From contig NZ_VFPH01000002.1 of NCBI RefSeq assembly GCF_006717045.1, positions 1,736,001 through 1,800,000 of the forward strand: a stretch of 64,000 nucleotides of DNA, read 5' to 3'. This document shows positions 55,128 through 64,000 of the stretch, in pieces. Under the pieces are notes generated by a model. It ran no database searches, was not told the origin of the DNA, and saw nothing but the letters and a program-made list of their open reading frames with translations. Position 1 is the stretch's first letter. Every line of letters starts with the position of its first letter. The position numbers and the translations under genes were made by a program. The stretch comes from Pseudonocardia cypriaca (lineage in GTDB: Bacteria > Actinomycetota > Actinomycetes > Mycobacteriales > Pseudonocardiaceae).

Positions 55128-55921
55128 CGCCTGCCCGCCCCGGTCGGCAGCTTCCGGATCTTCGTGCTGGTGAGCCGGCGACGCGCGAGTCGCTTGCGCC
55201 GCTCCTGCTGCCGGTATCCGACGGCGGTCGCGACGCCCGCCACCAGCACGCCGACCGCCAGCAGGATCCAGGGCAGCACGCCGGTGCCGGCGGAGACGGG
55301 CTCCACCGCCGCGGCCGCCGCCGCGGGGCCGGCACCGACCTGCACCGGTGCACGGCCGCTCTCGGCGGGCCGGTCCGCCGGGGCGGCGTCGGAGCTCGGG
55401 GTGATGGTGATCGTGGGCGCGCCCGGCCAGCCCGGCCGCGCCGGTCCGGTCCACCGGTCGACGGTGCCGTCCTCGTAGCCCTGCGCGGCCGCCAGCACGA
55501 GCCGGCCCCCGCCGACGGGGAGCGGACCCGCGGTGACGAGGAACTGCTCGAACTGCTTCGGCGCGATCTCGCCACCCGTCCACACGATCGACGCGACCGC
55601 CTCGTCGACCTCCTCGCCGTCGACCGTGACCGGCGGGTCCACGCGGCGCATGTCGACCTTCGCGCGCCACTTGCCGACCGGTGCGACCTCGACGCGCGGG
55701 ATCACCACGTCCGCGGGGAAGCTGAGCTCGAGCCGGGTGGTCACCAGGTCCGGCTGCTCGTTGGACAGGCGGACGGCGAAGGTCTCCGTACCGCCGCCCT
55801 GCACCTCCCCGGGCACGACGGTCACGCGCGCGGACGCCGCCGGTGCGAACGCCAACATGCAGGCCATCGAGACGAACGTCGCTGCCAGGAGGCGAGGAAA
55901 GAATTTCCGACCGCAGGCCAT
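55124..55921 (-). CDS. YcnI-like (DUF1775) protein with Arg in place of the copper His
   Basis: This 265-residue secreted protein has a signal peptide ending FAPAASA, the DUF1775 domain and a C-terminal membrane helix (LPWILLAVGVLVAGVATAVG). The mature YcnI N-terminus is normally HVTVxP, the His coordinating copper; here it reads RVTVVPGEV. A tryptophan is still present in VGKWRAKVD. ATG 55921 follows GAGGGAG. It is the second gene of the operon. Confidence 0.85.
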   Translation of the reverse strand: MACGRKFFPRLLAATFVSMACMLAFAPAASARVTVVPGEVQGGGTETFAVRLSNEQPDLVTTRLELSFPADVVIPRVEVAPVGKWRAKVDMRRVDPPVTVDGEEVDEAVASIVWTGGEIAPKQFEQFLVTAGPLPVGGGRLVLAAAQGYEDGTVDRWTGPARPGWPGAPTITITPSSDAAPADRPAESGRAPVQVGAGPAAAAAAVEPVSAGTGVLPWILLAVGVLVAGVATAVGYRQQERRKRLARRRLTSTKIRKLPTGAGRR

Positions 55922-56058
55922 GGGGGAACTCCCTCAGAAGTACGGTCCCGGCCGGGCGCCGACCCGGTGCGGACCGCGGGGTGAGTCGAGCTGCTGGTGT
56001 GGTCCGGGGCCGGGGAGCCGGCCCCGGACCACTGCATGTCAGCCGATCAGCAGCCTGA

Positions 56059-58617
56059 TCAGCCGATCGGGTTCAGCTGCGCAGGCGTCAACTTCTCCCG
56101 CCACCCTGCGGGGACCTCCTGTGACCAGCCGTTGTAGACCAGCGGGATCGCCACGACGCCCTGGCCGCCCACCCCGGCGTGCGCGACGAGCTCGTCATCG
56201 GTCGCCGTGTCCGCCGTTCCGCCCAGCACCAGCTGGCCGGCGACGGCGGCGTCGGAGATGTCCCCGTCGTTGTTCGGGTCGACGTCGATGATCTGCGAGG
56301 CGTTGGAGAACTTGTTGGAGATGTAGGCGTAGTAGCCGCCACCCTTCTTGGCGCCGAAGTTGCCGCCGTGGCAACCGGCGTTGCAGGGCAGGTCCTTGAC
56401 CACCTTGTTGGTCTTCGGATCGATCACCGAGACCGTCTGGGACAGGGTGTTCGCGGCGAGCATCGCCTTGCCGTCCGGGCTCACCGGGAGCTGGATGGTC
56501 AGCCCACCCCACGGACCGGTGGGGCCGGTCAGCGGGTTGTAGTTCTGCCACAGGTCGATCGTGGAGCTGTGCGCCACGGCGCCGTCGGGGGTCGCACAGG
56601 CGTCCTCCGCCAGCGAGACGCACGAGATGCTCATGCCGAGGAAGTCGGACAGGTACGCCTTCTTCGAGTCCGGCGTCATCGAGGTGGCGATCGGGAAGTA
56701 CCCGACGGAGTCGTGCTTCACGGTCCCCGACTCCATGTCGACGATGACCGCCTCGTTGGTCATCGTGTTCGGCGCGACGACCGTCTTGCCGTCATGGCTG
56801 GTCCAGTGCGCGTGCGGGTGCGGCGTGATGCCGCTCTCCGGGTCGACGTTGATGCGGCGGGTGATCTCGGTGCCGCCCGGCGCCAGCTCGACGATGTCCG
56901 TGCCGGCGTTGATGCCGACCACGAGCTGGTCGGTGTCCGGCCGGGTCATCACGTGCGCCGGGTTGGGCCCGACCTCGATCTGCCGGACGGTCGCCCCGGT
57001 CTCGCGGTCGAAAACGTCGGTCTCGTTGTCGAACCACTCGTTGGCGTACAGGTACTTGTACTCCTTGTCCGTCCACATGTTGTGCGGGTTGTTCATGTCG
57101 ATCCCGGGGGCGGCGATCTTCCGGTCGATCGTCCAGTTCTCCGCGTTGATCTTGGTGATGGCCCCGTGCTTCTCCTTGCCGGCGAAGTCCTCCATCTGGG
57201 TCGCGATCCAGACCTCACCCACGCCGGGGACGTCGGGCTTCTTGTTCAGCGCCGGCAATGTCCTCGGGTAGTCGAACTTCTGGTCGTAGTAGGCGTCCAG
57301 GTTGGGGATCAGAACCGGCTTGCCCGCCTCGTCGTACTGCAGGATCGGGGCCGGGGGCTGGAACGGGTTCCAGGCCACGTCCTCGGTCTCGCTGAACACC
57401 TGCCAGTTGTTCGGGTTGGTGATCGTGAAGAACGCGTTCACCAGCCGCTGGATGATGTCGGCGTTCGACGGAACCGGGGTGTCCTTGCCGTTGACCAGCA
57501 GGGTCTTGCCGAAGTCGAGGCCCAGCGTGAGCGGGTCGTCCACGACGACCGCACCGAGCATGTACGGCGCCACGGAGTCCGTGAAGGCGTAGAGCCCTGG
57601 CTCGGTGAGCTGGATCGTCTTCTCGCCGAAGAACGCACCGCCCGCGTCCATGTACGGGAACTCCTTCGCGCCCTCCGGCGCGATCAGCCCGATCGGGTTG
57701 CGGATGCCCTCGGAACGGGCCGGGTCGACGTTGAAGGTCACCGAGACCGGCGGCCCCACGACGGCGAACTCCGCAAGCGAGTCGAGCACGCCCTGCAGGT
57801 CCACGCCGACCGGGAGGGAGAGCAGGTCGACCGGCGCGTCGGCCGGCAGCCCGGCCAGGACCCCGTTCAGCTCACCGATCAGCGACTCGGCCTCGAGGGC
57901 GAGCCCGCCGGCCTCCGCGTTGGAAGCGCCGATCCCCTTGACGGCGGACAGGGTCTGGTCCAGGCCCAGCACGTCGTCGAGACCCAGCAGCCCACCGGAC
58001 GGAGCGGGAGCAGGGGCGGGGGCGGGAGCAGGAGCGGGCGTGGGCGTGGCCTCGGCCTCGGCTGCCTCCTCGGGCTCGTCCGTGGTGGAGGTGGAGGTGG
58101 GAGCGGGCGTGTCCTCGACCTCCGCCGCCTCCTCGGGCTCCTCCGTGGTGGAGGTGGAGGTCGGGGTGGGGGCAGGGGCTGGGGCGGCCGCAGGCTCCTC
58201 CCCGCCGCCGAGAAGACCACCGGTGATCCCGCCGACACCCTCGGTCAGGCCCTCGGTGAGCCCGCCGGTCGCACCGCCGGCGGCACCACCGGTGACCCCG
58301 TCGACCAGGCCGCCGATGTCGCTCTCGAGCACCGGACCACCGATGCTGGGCACCGCGATGTCCGTGCCCAGCCTCGGCAGCACGGCGACCGCGAGCGAGC
58401 TGCTGCCGAACAGGTTCAGCCCGGAGTCGAACCACGAGCCGTTCTCGTCGGTCATGTTGAACGTGATCGGCAGCGGGCCGACCCCGATCGGCTGCTGAGC
58501 GGCAGCCGGCGTCGCTGTCATCGTCGTGGCACCGACCGCCGCCATCACCGTCGCTGCGGCGAGGCGGCGCCGTCTCTTTCCAGACCCCGCAGGGCCTCGG
58601 GGAGCGATTTCGGACAT
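56059..58617 (-). CDS. Secreted propeller protein with degenerate cupredoxin-like region and CX3CH
   Basis: This 852-residue protein has a signal peptide (RRRRLAAATVMAAVGATTM to ATPAAAQ). A Pro/Thr/Glu linker with a tandem duplication lies at about 137-207. A cupredoxin-like stretch (about 285-360) ends GLYAFTDSVAPYMLGAVVV, which looks like a type-1 site with Cys and His replaced. A beta-propeller follows (about 455-840; NPHNMWTDKEYKYLYANEW, PNPAHVMTRPDT). CNAGCH (745-750) is CX3CH, a possible c-haem variant. ATG 58617 has GAGAGGAAACAC before it. It heads the operon; exact enzyme unknown. Confidence 0.72.
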   Translation of the reverse strand: MSEIAPRGPAGSGKRRRRLAAATVMAAVGATTMTATPAAAQQPIGVGPLPITFNMTDENGSWFDSGLNLFGSSSLAVAVLPRLGTDIAVPSIGGPVLESDIGGLVDGVTGGAAGGATGGLTEGLTEGVGGITGGLLGGGEEPAAAPAPAPTPTSTSTTEEPEEAAEVEDTPAPTSTSTTDEPEEAAEAEATPTPAPAPAPAPAPAPSGGLLGLDDVLGLDQTLSAVKGIGASNAEAGGLALEAESLIGELNGVLAGLPADAPVDLLSLPVGVDLQGVLDSLAEFAVVGPPVSVTFNVDPARSEGIRNPIGLIAPEGAKEFPYMDAGGAFFGEKTIQLTEPGLYAFTDSVAPYMLGAVVVDDPLTLGLDFGKTLLVNGKDTPVPSNADIIQRLVNAFFTITNPNNWQVFSETEDVAWNPFQPPAPILQYDEAGKPVLIPNLDAYYDQKFDYPRTLPALNKKPDVPGVGEVWIATQMEDFAGKEKHGAITKINAENWTIDRKIAAPGIDMNNPHNMWTDKEYKYLYANEWFDNETDVFDRETGATVRQIEVGPNPAHVMTRPDTDQLVVGINAGTDIVELAPGGTEITRRINVDPESGITPHPHAHWTSHDGKTVVAPNTMTNEAVIVDMESGTVKHDSVGYFPIATSMTPDSKKAYLSDFLGMSISCVSLAEDACATPDGAVAHSSTIDLWQNYNPLTGPTGPWGGLTIQLPVSPDGKAMLAANTLSQTVSVIDPKTNKVVKDLPCNAGCHGGNFGAKKGGGYYAYISNKFSNASQIIDVDPNNDGDISDAAVAGQLVLGGTADTATDDELVAHAGVGGQGVVAIPLVYNGWSQEVPAGWREKLTPAQLNPIG

Positions 58618-58843
58618 GTGTTTCCTCTCGTGTCTTGCACCGATTCGCAGGACTCTCGGACCGCAACTGCCGACCCATTTCTGGACGCGCAGTGACGACG
58701 GCACACCGAACCACCGCAGCGACCCGGGAGATTGCACTTCGGGGAGTAACTCGTCCATCACTCCCGGGTCGCGGGATGCGCAAAGTTTGCACGCACGGAG
58801 TAACAACGAGGTGCAAACGGATGACTCTTCCGTTACAGAGCAC

Positions 58844-58859
58844 TACTCCGTACGGAGTA
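58844..58859. promoter_or_regulatory. Perfect palindrome with repeated half-sites upstream of propeller gene
   Basis: TACTCCGTACGGAGTA is a 16 bp perfect palindrome about 227 bp before the start. Its half-site GGAGTA recurs as GGAGTAAC at 58743-58750 and 58797-58804. The rest of 58618-58969 holds no gene. Confidence 0.65.
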
Positions 58860-58969
58860 CGCGCCGGTGAGCCTGCAGACACCGAGAGTTAACTGCTGTC
58901 AGCCGTAACCGAGCGCGCGTTCGGTCGTTGACAACGTGGCCGCTCCGAATGCGCACCGAAAACAGCAAC

Positions 58970-59009
58970 GGGCCCCCGGATCGGCAGATTCCTGCCGATC
59001 CGGGGGCCC
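58970..59009 (-). terminator. Strong terminator after the ferredoxin-reductase gene
   Basis: A perfect 18 bp stem (58970-58987 with 58992-59009) has an ATTC loop. On the minus strand it is followed by a T-rich GTTGCTGTTTTCGG stretch. It starts 24 bases after the reductase stop. Confidence 0.85.
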
Positions 59010-59033
59010 GGGCGAATTCGTCGTTCGATGTTG

Positions 59034-60284
59034 TCAGGCGACCGCGGTCTCCCTCGCCAGCACCCGGCGGGCGAGCGCCCGCACGTCGTAGTCGACCGCC
59101 ACGAGCTCCGCCTCGCCGGGGGTCGCGCGCTCGAGCAGGCGGCGCGCCGCCATGTGCGTGCCCGGATCGTTGACCGACTCGACCGCGGTCAGCCGCCCGT
59201 CCCGCATGCAGAACACCGAGAAGCGCGCCGCGTCACCGCGCACCACCAGCTCAGCGGAATCCCCCGCGATCCCGACCAGCTGCAGCCGGAGTGCCCCCTG
59301 GTTGCTCCAGAACCACGGCAGCGCGCAGTACGGCCGCTCCTCGCCCAGGATGCGGGCGGCGGCGTAGCGGCCGTGGTCGGTCGCGTTCTGGATGGACTCC
59401 AACCGCCGTCTCGTACCGGTGGCCGGATCGCACACCACGGCGCAGTCGCCGATCGCGATGATCCGCGGGTCCGAGGTGGTCAGCCACCGGTCGACGAGCA
59501 CGCCCCCGTCCGTGGCGAGCCCGGCCCGGCGGGCCAGGCCGTCTTCTGCGGTGGCACCGATGCCCAGCACGACGAGGTCCGCCGGCAACACCCGGCCGGA
59601 GCCCGTCCGCACCCCCGTCACGTGTCCGGCGTCCCCGACCAGCTCGGTGGCGTGCTCACCGAAGCACAGCCCGACGCCATCGGCGCGGTGGTGGGCGGCG
59701 ACGGCGGCCGAGACCGGCGGGGACACCGCCCGTCCGAGCAACCGGTCGGCGAGCTCGACCACCGACACGTCGACACCGCGCTTGCGCGCCGCGCTCGCCA
59801 CCTCCATGCCGATGAACCCGCCGCCCAGCACGACCATCCGCCCGGCGCCGACGAGCGACGCGCGCAGCGCGAGCGCGTCGTCGAGAGTGCGCAGCTCAGC
59901 CACCCCGCGCAGCGACCGGCCGGGGAGCTCGATCCGGCGCGGCGCGGCGCCCGTTGCGAGCACCAGGTGGTCGTAGTCCAGCGGCCGGTCGCCTGCGATG
60001 TGCACCTGCTGCCGGGCCCGGTCGACGTCGACCGCGGGCCCGTGCCGAAGGACGATCCCGCGATCGGCGAAGAACGCCTCGGAACGGAGCGCGAGTGCGC
60101 CCGGATCGCCGCCGTCGGCGAGCATCTCCTTCGACAGCGGAGGTCGCTGGTAGGGCAGATGCCGTTCGGCGCCGACCACCGTCACCGGACCGGAATAGCC
60201 GCCCGCACGCAAGGACGCCGCCGCCTCCACGCCCGCGTGCCCCGCGCCGATCACCACGACTCCGTGCATCTCGGGCCTCGGCAT
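59034..60284 (-). CDS. Ferredoxin-reductase-type FAD/NAD(P) oxidoreductase
   Basis: This 416-residue enzyme has VVIGAGHAGVEAAASLRAGG (FAD), PYQRPPLSKEML, a second loop VVLGGGFIGMEVASAARKRG (NADH) and IIAIGDCAVVCDPATG, as in P450 or Rieske-system reductases. Its ATG 60284 follows the ferredoxin stop by one base, so it should reduce that ferredoxin. Confidence 0.92.
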   Translation of the reverse strand: MPRPEMHGVVVIGAGHAGVEAAASLRAGGYSGPVTVVGAERHLPYQRPPLSKEMLADGGDPGALALRSEAFFADRGIVLRHGPAVDVDRARQQVHIAGDRPLDYDHLVLATGAAPRRIELPGRSLRGVAELRTLDDALALRASLVGAGRMVVLGGGFIGMEVASAARKRGVDVSVVELADRLLGRAVSPPVSAAVAAHHRADGVGLCFGEHATELVGDAGHVTGVRTGSGRVLPADLVVLGIGATAEDGLARRAGLATDGGVLVDRWLTTSDPRIIAIGDCAVVCDPATGTRRRLESIQNATDHGRYAAARILGEERPYCALPWFWSNQGALRLQLVGIAGDSAELVVRGDAARFSVFCMRDGRLTAVESVNDPGTHMAARRLLERATPGEAELVAVDYDVRALARRVLARETAVA

Positions 60285-60285
60285 G

Positions 60286-60612
60286 TCAGACCTGCTCGGC
60301 GGGGACGCGGACGACGAGATGGGCGCCCTCCTCCGTGGGGACGAGCTGGCAGCTCAGCCGGCTGTTCTCCGCGCGTGGAGCAGCGGTCCACTCCAGCATC
60401 TCGTCCTCGTCGCCGGACGGCGGCCCGAACTCCTCGGTGCTGTGGTCGAGGTAGACGTGGCAGGTCCCGCAGGTCGCGGCGCCGCCGCACTCACCGACGA
60501 TGCCGCGCACCTGGTTACGCAACGCGGCCCGCATCAGGCTCGTCGCGACAGCCACCTCGACGGTGTGCTCCGAACCGTCGTCGTACACGTAGGTGACTTT
60601 TGGCACGCTCAT
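60286..60612 (-). CDS. 2Fe-2S ferredoxin (adrenodoxin-type)
   Basis: This 108-residue ferredoxin has the cluster ligands Cys-x5-Cys-x2-Cys in GECGGAATCGTCHVYL and a fourth Cys in LSCQLVP. ATG 60612 follows an AGGAGAT site. No P450 or oxygenase partner is visible in the window; the frame upstream to 60909 is not coding. Confidence 0.92.
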   Translation of the reverse strand: MSVPKVTYVYDDGSEHTVEVAVATSLMRAALRNQVRGIVGECGGAATCGTCHVYLDHSTEEFGPPSGDEDEMLEWTAAPRAENSRLSCQLVPTEEGAHLVVRVPAEQV

Positions 60613-61088
60613 CTCCTTCTCGTGGTCGACGGATCGGCGGACGATCAGGGGAATGGATTCCACGTTCCGAAAACGGTCCGAACCGATCCGAGTTCGCGCG
60701 ATCAGACCGTGCCAAACGAGCGTGACCGCGGCGTCGCACACCGTAAAGTCACGGTAACGAAGAACTCTGCGGATCTGCTCGTGGCTGTGAGACCCGGCCT
60801 GGCCCGAACCGGATGCCGCCGGGTGGCCCGCTGTCCGGTCGAACCATCCGGCGGCCGCCGCTGGGGAGCGAATACTGTGGATGTCGATCCCGGATCGCGG
60901 GATCGGCAATTTCTACCGAACCGGAGTGACAACCACGAACAGCTGCGTGAGCCTTTCGTTACGACCATCTCATCCGGACACGTCGTCGAGAGTGAGAGGG
61001 TGGTCACGCAGTGTTTACCACCGATCGCGCATCCCGGTCGTTAGGGAGCACCTGCCTGCGAGCGGGAGGTGTGAGTCATGCTGGGGAC
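60613..61088. other. Divergent promoter region of ferredoxin and Ldh-type genes
   Basis: About 470 bases have no gene. GATCCCG and CGGGATC at 60886-60892 and 60898-60904 form a palindrome that may be an operator for either gene. Confidence 0.45.
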
Positions 61089-62198
61089 GTGACCACCGGG
61101 GAGACGAGTGCCGTCGGGCGCGATCGGGTGCACGTGATCGCCGCCGCCGAGCTGGAATCGACAGTACGCGCGATCTTCACCGCGGCCGGCTGCGCCGACG
61201 AGGAGGCCGCGCTGGTGGCCCGCGAACTCGTCGGCGCGAACCTCGCGGGCCACGACAGCCACGGCGTCGTGCGAGTGCCGCTGTACGTCGACTGGATGCG
61301 GGAGGGCTGGGTCCGAGCCGGACAGCAGGCCGAGATCGTCACCGACGGCGGTGCGTTCGTGGTGCTGGACGGGCACGGGGGCTTCGGCCAGACGATCGCC
61401 GCGCAGGCGGTGGCCCTCGGCGTCGAACGGGCCTCGGCCAACGGCAGCTGCATCGTGGCCCTGCGCAACTCGGGGCACGTCGGCCGCGTCGGCGCCTACG
61501 CCGAGACGGCGCTCGCCGCCGGCCTGATCTCGATCCACTTCGTGAACGTGGCCAAGTCGCCGCTGGTGGCGCCGTTCGGCGCGGTCGAGCGGCGGTTCTC
61601 CACCGCGCCGTTCGCCGTGGGAGTTCCGCTGCCGGACCGTCCGGTGGTGCTGGACTTCGCCACGTCGCTCGTCGCCGAGGGGAAGGTGCAGGTGGCCTCG
61701 TACGGTGGCAGGCCGCTGCCTCCGGACGCCCTGATCGGCCCGGAGGGCGTGCCGTCGGACGACCCGCGCCTGCTCTACGGCGACTACGGACCCACCGACC
61801 TGCGCCGCCCGGGCGGGGGAGTCGGTGCCATCCGCGCGTTCGGCGAGCACAAGGGTTCGGGCCTCGCGCTGATGTGCGAGCTGCTCGCAGGCGCCTTCAC
61901 CGCGGGCGGCTGCGCCGGCCCGATCGACGGCCCGCGCAAGGGCATCGCCAACGGGATGCTGTCGATCTACCTCTCCCCGGCCCACTTCGGCACGCAGGCC
62001 GAGTTCGAGCGGATCGCGCGCGAGTACCTGGACTGGGTGCTCGGCGCGCGTCCGATCGACCCGGCCGTGCCGGTGCTGCTCCCCGGCGAGCCGGAGGCCG
62101 CCACCCGCGAGGAGCGGCTGACGAAGGGCATCCCCATCCCGGTGAACACGTGGGGGGCGATCCTCCGCACGGCGGAGGGCCTCGGCGTCACCGCCTGA
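61089..62198 (+). CDS. Malate/L-lactate-type NAD(P) dehydrogenase (Ldh_2 family)
   Basis: A dehydrogenase of about 369 residues with ANLAGHDSHGVVRVPLYVDW, the catalytic-His region of the Ldh_2/malate dehydrogenase family, and SGHVGRVGAYAETAL, FGEHKGSGLALMCELL. Substrates in the family include malate, sulfolactate and ureidoglycolate. GTG 61089 is used; GTG 61071, next to GGGAGGT, is an alternative. Confidence 0.88.
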   Translation: MTTGETSAVGRDRVHVIAAAELESTVRAIFTAAGCADEEAALVARELVGANLAGHDSHGVVRVPLYVDWMREGWVRAGQQAEIVTDGGAFVVLDGHGGFGQTIAAQAVALGVERASANGSCIVALRNSGHVGRVGAYAETALAAGLISIHFVNVAKSPLVAPFGAVERRFSTAPFAVGVPLPDRPVVLDFATSLVAEGKVQVASYGGRPLPPDALIGPEGVPSDDPRLLYGDYGPTDLRRPGGGVGAIRAFGEHKGSGLALMCELLAGAFTAGGCAGPIDGPRKGIANGMLSIYLSPAHFGTQAEFERIAREYLDWVLGARPIDPAVPVLLPGEPEAATREERLTKGIPIPVNTWGAILRTAEGLGVTA

Positions 62199-62202
62199 GC
62201 CG

Positions 62203-63090
62203 TCACTGGTCGCTTCCGGTCCGCACGGCGAACTCGGCCGTGTGCACGGCACCGCCGTGCTTGAACTCGAGGAACAGCCGGTGCTCCCCCGCCCCCGGCA
62301 CCTCCACCGTGAACGCGATGCCCGCGCCCGCGCGGTGCGCCGAGGCCGGTGCGGCGTCGGGTGGCATGGCAGCCGTTCGCAGGTAGGCCTGGTCGGACCG
62401 GCGCAGCACGACGAGATGGCCCAGCCCGCCGAGATGGGGCTCGATGTCGGTCACCGGGAGGCGGTCGCGGTCGATCGCCACGAACACCTCCGACGTGCCG
62501 CCCGCCACCAGGTCGGCGTCGAGTCGCACGTCGTAGCCGTCGACGTGGGCCGTGCGGGATGTCGAGAACCCTTCGGGCGAGAACCTCCCGGGCGCGAACA
62601 GGTCCATGCCGAGCACGAGTGCGGGCCCACCGGCCGCCACGAAGTCGACGTACGCGCGGTACACCCCGGCGGCCGGCAGCGTGAGTTGCGCCCGCCAGAC
62701 GCCGTCCGGACCGATGACCGGGTCCGGGTGCAGGAACCCCCCGCCATCCCGAGCCGCGACGACGAGGTCCAGCTGCCGCTCGTCCTTCGCGTCGAACGCC
62801 GTGAAGGGGAGCCCGTCGGGCCCGACGACGACGAACGCGAGCTCGCCCGCTGTGCCCGGCGTGTACGTCGTGGGGCCGCGCGGCACGAGTGTGTACCCGG
62901 CCCAGCTGGAGACGAGGCCGGCCGACCCGATGTCGAGCGCGACTCCCGAGTACCTGCTCTCGGCGTGCCCGTCGGCACCGGTCGGAGGGGGGACGAGAGC
63001 ACCGGGCGCCAGCGTTCCCGCCCACCACGCCCCACCGAAGACCAGCGCCAACACCGCCATGAAGCCCCCGAAACGCACCGCCGGGCCCAT
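62203..63090 (-). CDS. Degenerate paralogue of the copper-operon secreted protein
   Basis: This 295-residue protein with an N-terminal anchor helix (VRFGGFMAVLALVFGGAWW) aligns along its length with the product of 15474-16424 (YTLVPRGPTT vs YTLTPTDPTP; SRTAHVDGYDV vs SRTAQVDGYTV). The FQHVHPEM and YLHVHPDG motifs read FLHPDPVI and YLRTAAMP, and the His-rich ends are gone. ATG 63090 follows GAGGGGGGA. Confidence 0.82.
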   Translation of the reverse strand: MGPAVRFGGFMAVLALVFGGAWWAGTLAPGALVPPPTGADGHAESRYSGVALDIGSAGLVSSWAGYTLVPRGPTTYTPGTAGELAFVVVGPDGLPFTAFDAKDERQLDLVVAARDGGGFLHPDPVIGPDGVWRAQLTLPAAGVYRAYVDFVAAGGPALVLGMDLFAPGRFSPEGFSTSRTAHVDGYDVRLDADLVAGGTSEVFVAIDRDRLPVTDIEPHLGGLGHLVVLRRSDQAYLRTAAMPPDAAPASAHRAGAGIAFTVEVPGAGEHRLFLEFKHGGAVHTAEFAVRTGSDQ

Positions 63091-63250
63091 CCGCGTCCCC
63101 CCTCGTCGCCGGTACAACGGGCGCGACCCGCTCCGATGACGGGATCCGCGCGCCAACCGGCTGTGGAATCGCCCACGTGCAACCGGATGCGCCCGATTCG
63201 CGGGAACGGTTGCGTTCACCCCGAGGGGTGACTACGGTCACCGGCGTCAC

Positions 63251-63268
63251 TGTCGATGCGTATCGACA
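63251..63268. promoter_or_regulatory. LacI-type operator candidate
   Basis: TGTCGATGCGTATCGACA is a palindrome with a central CG, 23 bp before the LacI start. LacI-family sites usually have this shape. Confidence 0.7.
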
Positions 63269-63290
63269 AACCCGACGGAGGGAGGCGCCC

Positions 63291-64000
63291 ATGGCCACCA
63301 GCCGGGACGTCGCCCGGGTAGCGGGGGTGTCGCAGAGCACGGTCTCCTACGTCATGAGCGGCCGCCGCTCGATCTCGCCGGAGACCCGCAAGCGCGTGCT
63401 CGACGCCATCGAACAGCTCACCTACCAGCCCAACGCAGGTGCCCGCGCGCTCGCGAGCCAGCGCACCCAGGTCGTCGGTCTCGTCGTCCCGTTCGGGCCG
63501 GCCGCCGACACCGCGGGCCTGCTGCCCTTCATCGAGACGATCGCGAGCTGCGCGCGGGCCGAGGACCACGACGTCCTGCTCGTGACCGCCGACGAGGGCG
63601 CGGCCGGGCTCATCCGCCTCGCCGGTCGGGCGCTCTGCGACGCGATCGTGCTGATGGGCATCGGCGCCGACGACGCGCGCATCCCGGTGGCCGCCACGCT
63701 CTCGGTGCCGGTGATCCTCATCGGCGTCCCGGACGACAGCGCCGGCCTGCACTGCGTCGACGTCGACTTCGCGCTGGCCGGCGCACTCGCCGTCGACGAG
63801 CTCGCCGGACTCGGGCACGACCGGGTCGTGCTCATCGGACACCCGGCCGAGGTCATCGAGCGCGACATCAACTTCGTGCGCCGGTTCCAGCGGGGCGCCG
63901 CGGCGGCGGCCGAGCGGCACGGGATCGGCTACTCGGTGGTGGCCCCCGTACCGCCGGACACCGCGGGCGCCCGCGAGGCCGTCGAGCGCGCACTCGAGGG
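63291..64000 (+). CDS. LacI-family transcription regulator (partial, right edge)
   Basis: At least 236 residues are present. The N-terminus has the LacI HTH and hinge (SRDVARVAGVSQSTVSYVMS, RVLDAIEQLTYQPNAGARAL) and then a periplasmic-binding-like domain (VVGLVVPFG, RVVLIGHPAEV). The C-terminus is outside the window. ATG 63291 follows GGAGGGAGGC. It probably controls a sugar or organic-acid gene beyond the edge and itself via 63251-63268. Confidence 0.9.
   Translation, partial: MATSRDVARVAGVSQSTVSYVMSGRRSISPETRKRVLDAIEQLTYQPNAGARALASQRTQVVGLVVPFGPAADTAGLLPFIETIASCARAEDHDVLLVTADEGAAGLIRLAGRALCDAIVLMGIGADDARIPVAATLSVPVILIGVPDDSAGLHCVDVDFALAGALAVDELAGLGHDRVVLIGHPAEVIERDINFVRRFQRGAAAAAERHGIGYSVVAPVPPDTAGAREAVERALE

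Noticed and set aside
56179..58695. Plus-strand open frame of about 838 codons
   Set aside because: It is antisense to the propeller protein and full of Val/Arg/Asp shadow sequence.
60613..60909. N-terminal extension of the ferredoxin
   Set aside because: ATG 60612 has a good ribosome site and starts the ferredoxin fold; the upstream stretch has no sense.

Overview
The window reads as the chromosome of a very high-GC actinobacterium. G or C fills nearly every third codon position, GTG starts are common, and most genes sit in ATGA/GTGA-overlapping operons. MerR, ECF42 and mycothiol-type genes fit an actinomycete. The style suggests Pseudonocardiaceae, possibly Pseudonocardia, but that is an inference and no rRNA or tRNA gene is present to test it.

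Layout. (1) 1-6162, minus strand: one reading frame stays open for 2,054 codons and runs off the left edge. It encodes a giant exported protein with a signal peptide, a Lys/Ser/Glu/Asp-rich segment, charged and coiled-coil segments, and then at least 27 paired-cysteine loops. (2) 6488-14388, minus: a reduced complex I operon, nuoA-(NuoB/D-like)-H-J-K-L-M-N. It has no nuoC, E, F, G or I. The NuoB/D-like protein has no cysteine but carries a His-rich linker. (3) 14523-19816, plus: a copper block of two tandem csoR genes, copZ, a secreted His-rich protein, copA, a DUF6153-like protein and a DUF305 lipoprotein. (4) 19813-21833: a TetR regulator and an MFS exporter with a Gly-His tail. (5) 22149-24102: an IS256-family element between two related 175-181 bp palindromic elements.

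(6) 24225-46773: metabolic and regulatory genes. These include an epimerase, methyltransferase, GNAT, MerR, two separate ECF42 sigma/DGPF modules, endonuclease V, a two-component system, a ferric-reductase-like flavohaem protein, a WYL regulator with an epoxide hydrolase, an ABC-F protein and several flavoenzymes including a Baeyer-Villiger-type monooxygenase. (7) 46838-51158: a TetR-controlled heterodimeric ABC exporter. (8) 51811-58617, minus: a second copper-type operon (propeller protein, YcnI, CopC-CopD, PepSY-TM) in which the expected copper ligands appear to be missing. (9) 59034-64000: ferredoxin and reductase, an Ldh-type dehydrogenase, a degenerate paralogue of the His-rich copper protein, and a LacI regulator cut by the right edge.

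The main themes are copper and metal handling beside a stripped-down proton-pumping complex, and several classes of small dispersed palindromic repeats, two of which lie inside coding sequence. All positions, starts and identities come from reading the sequence; no database search was possible.
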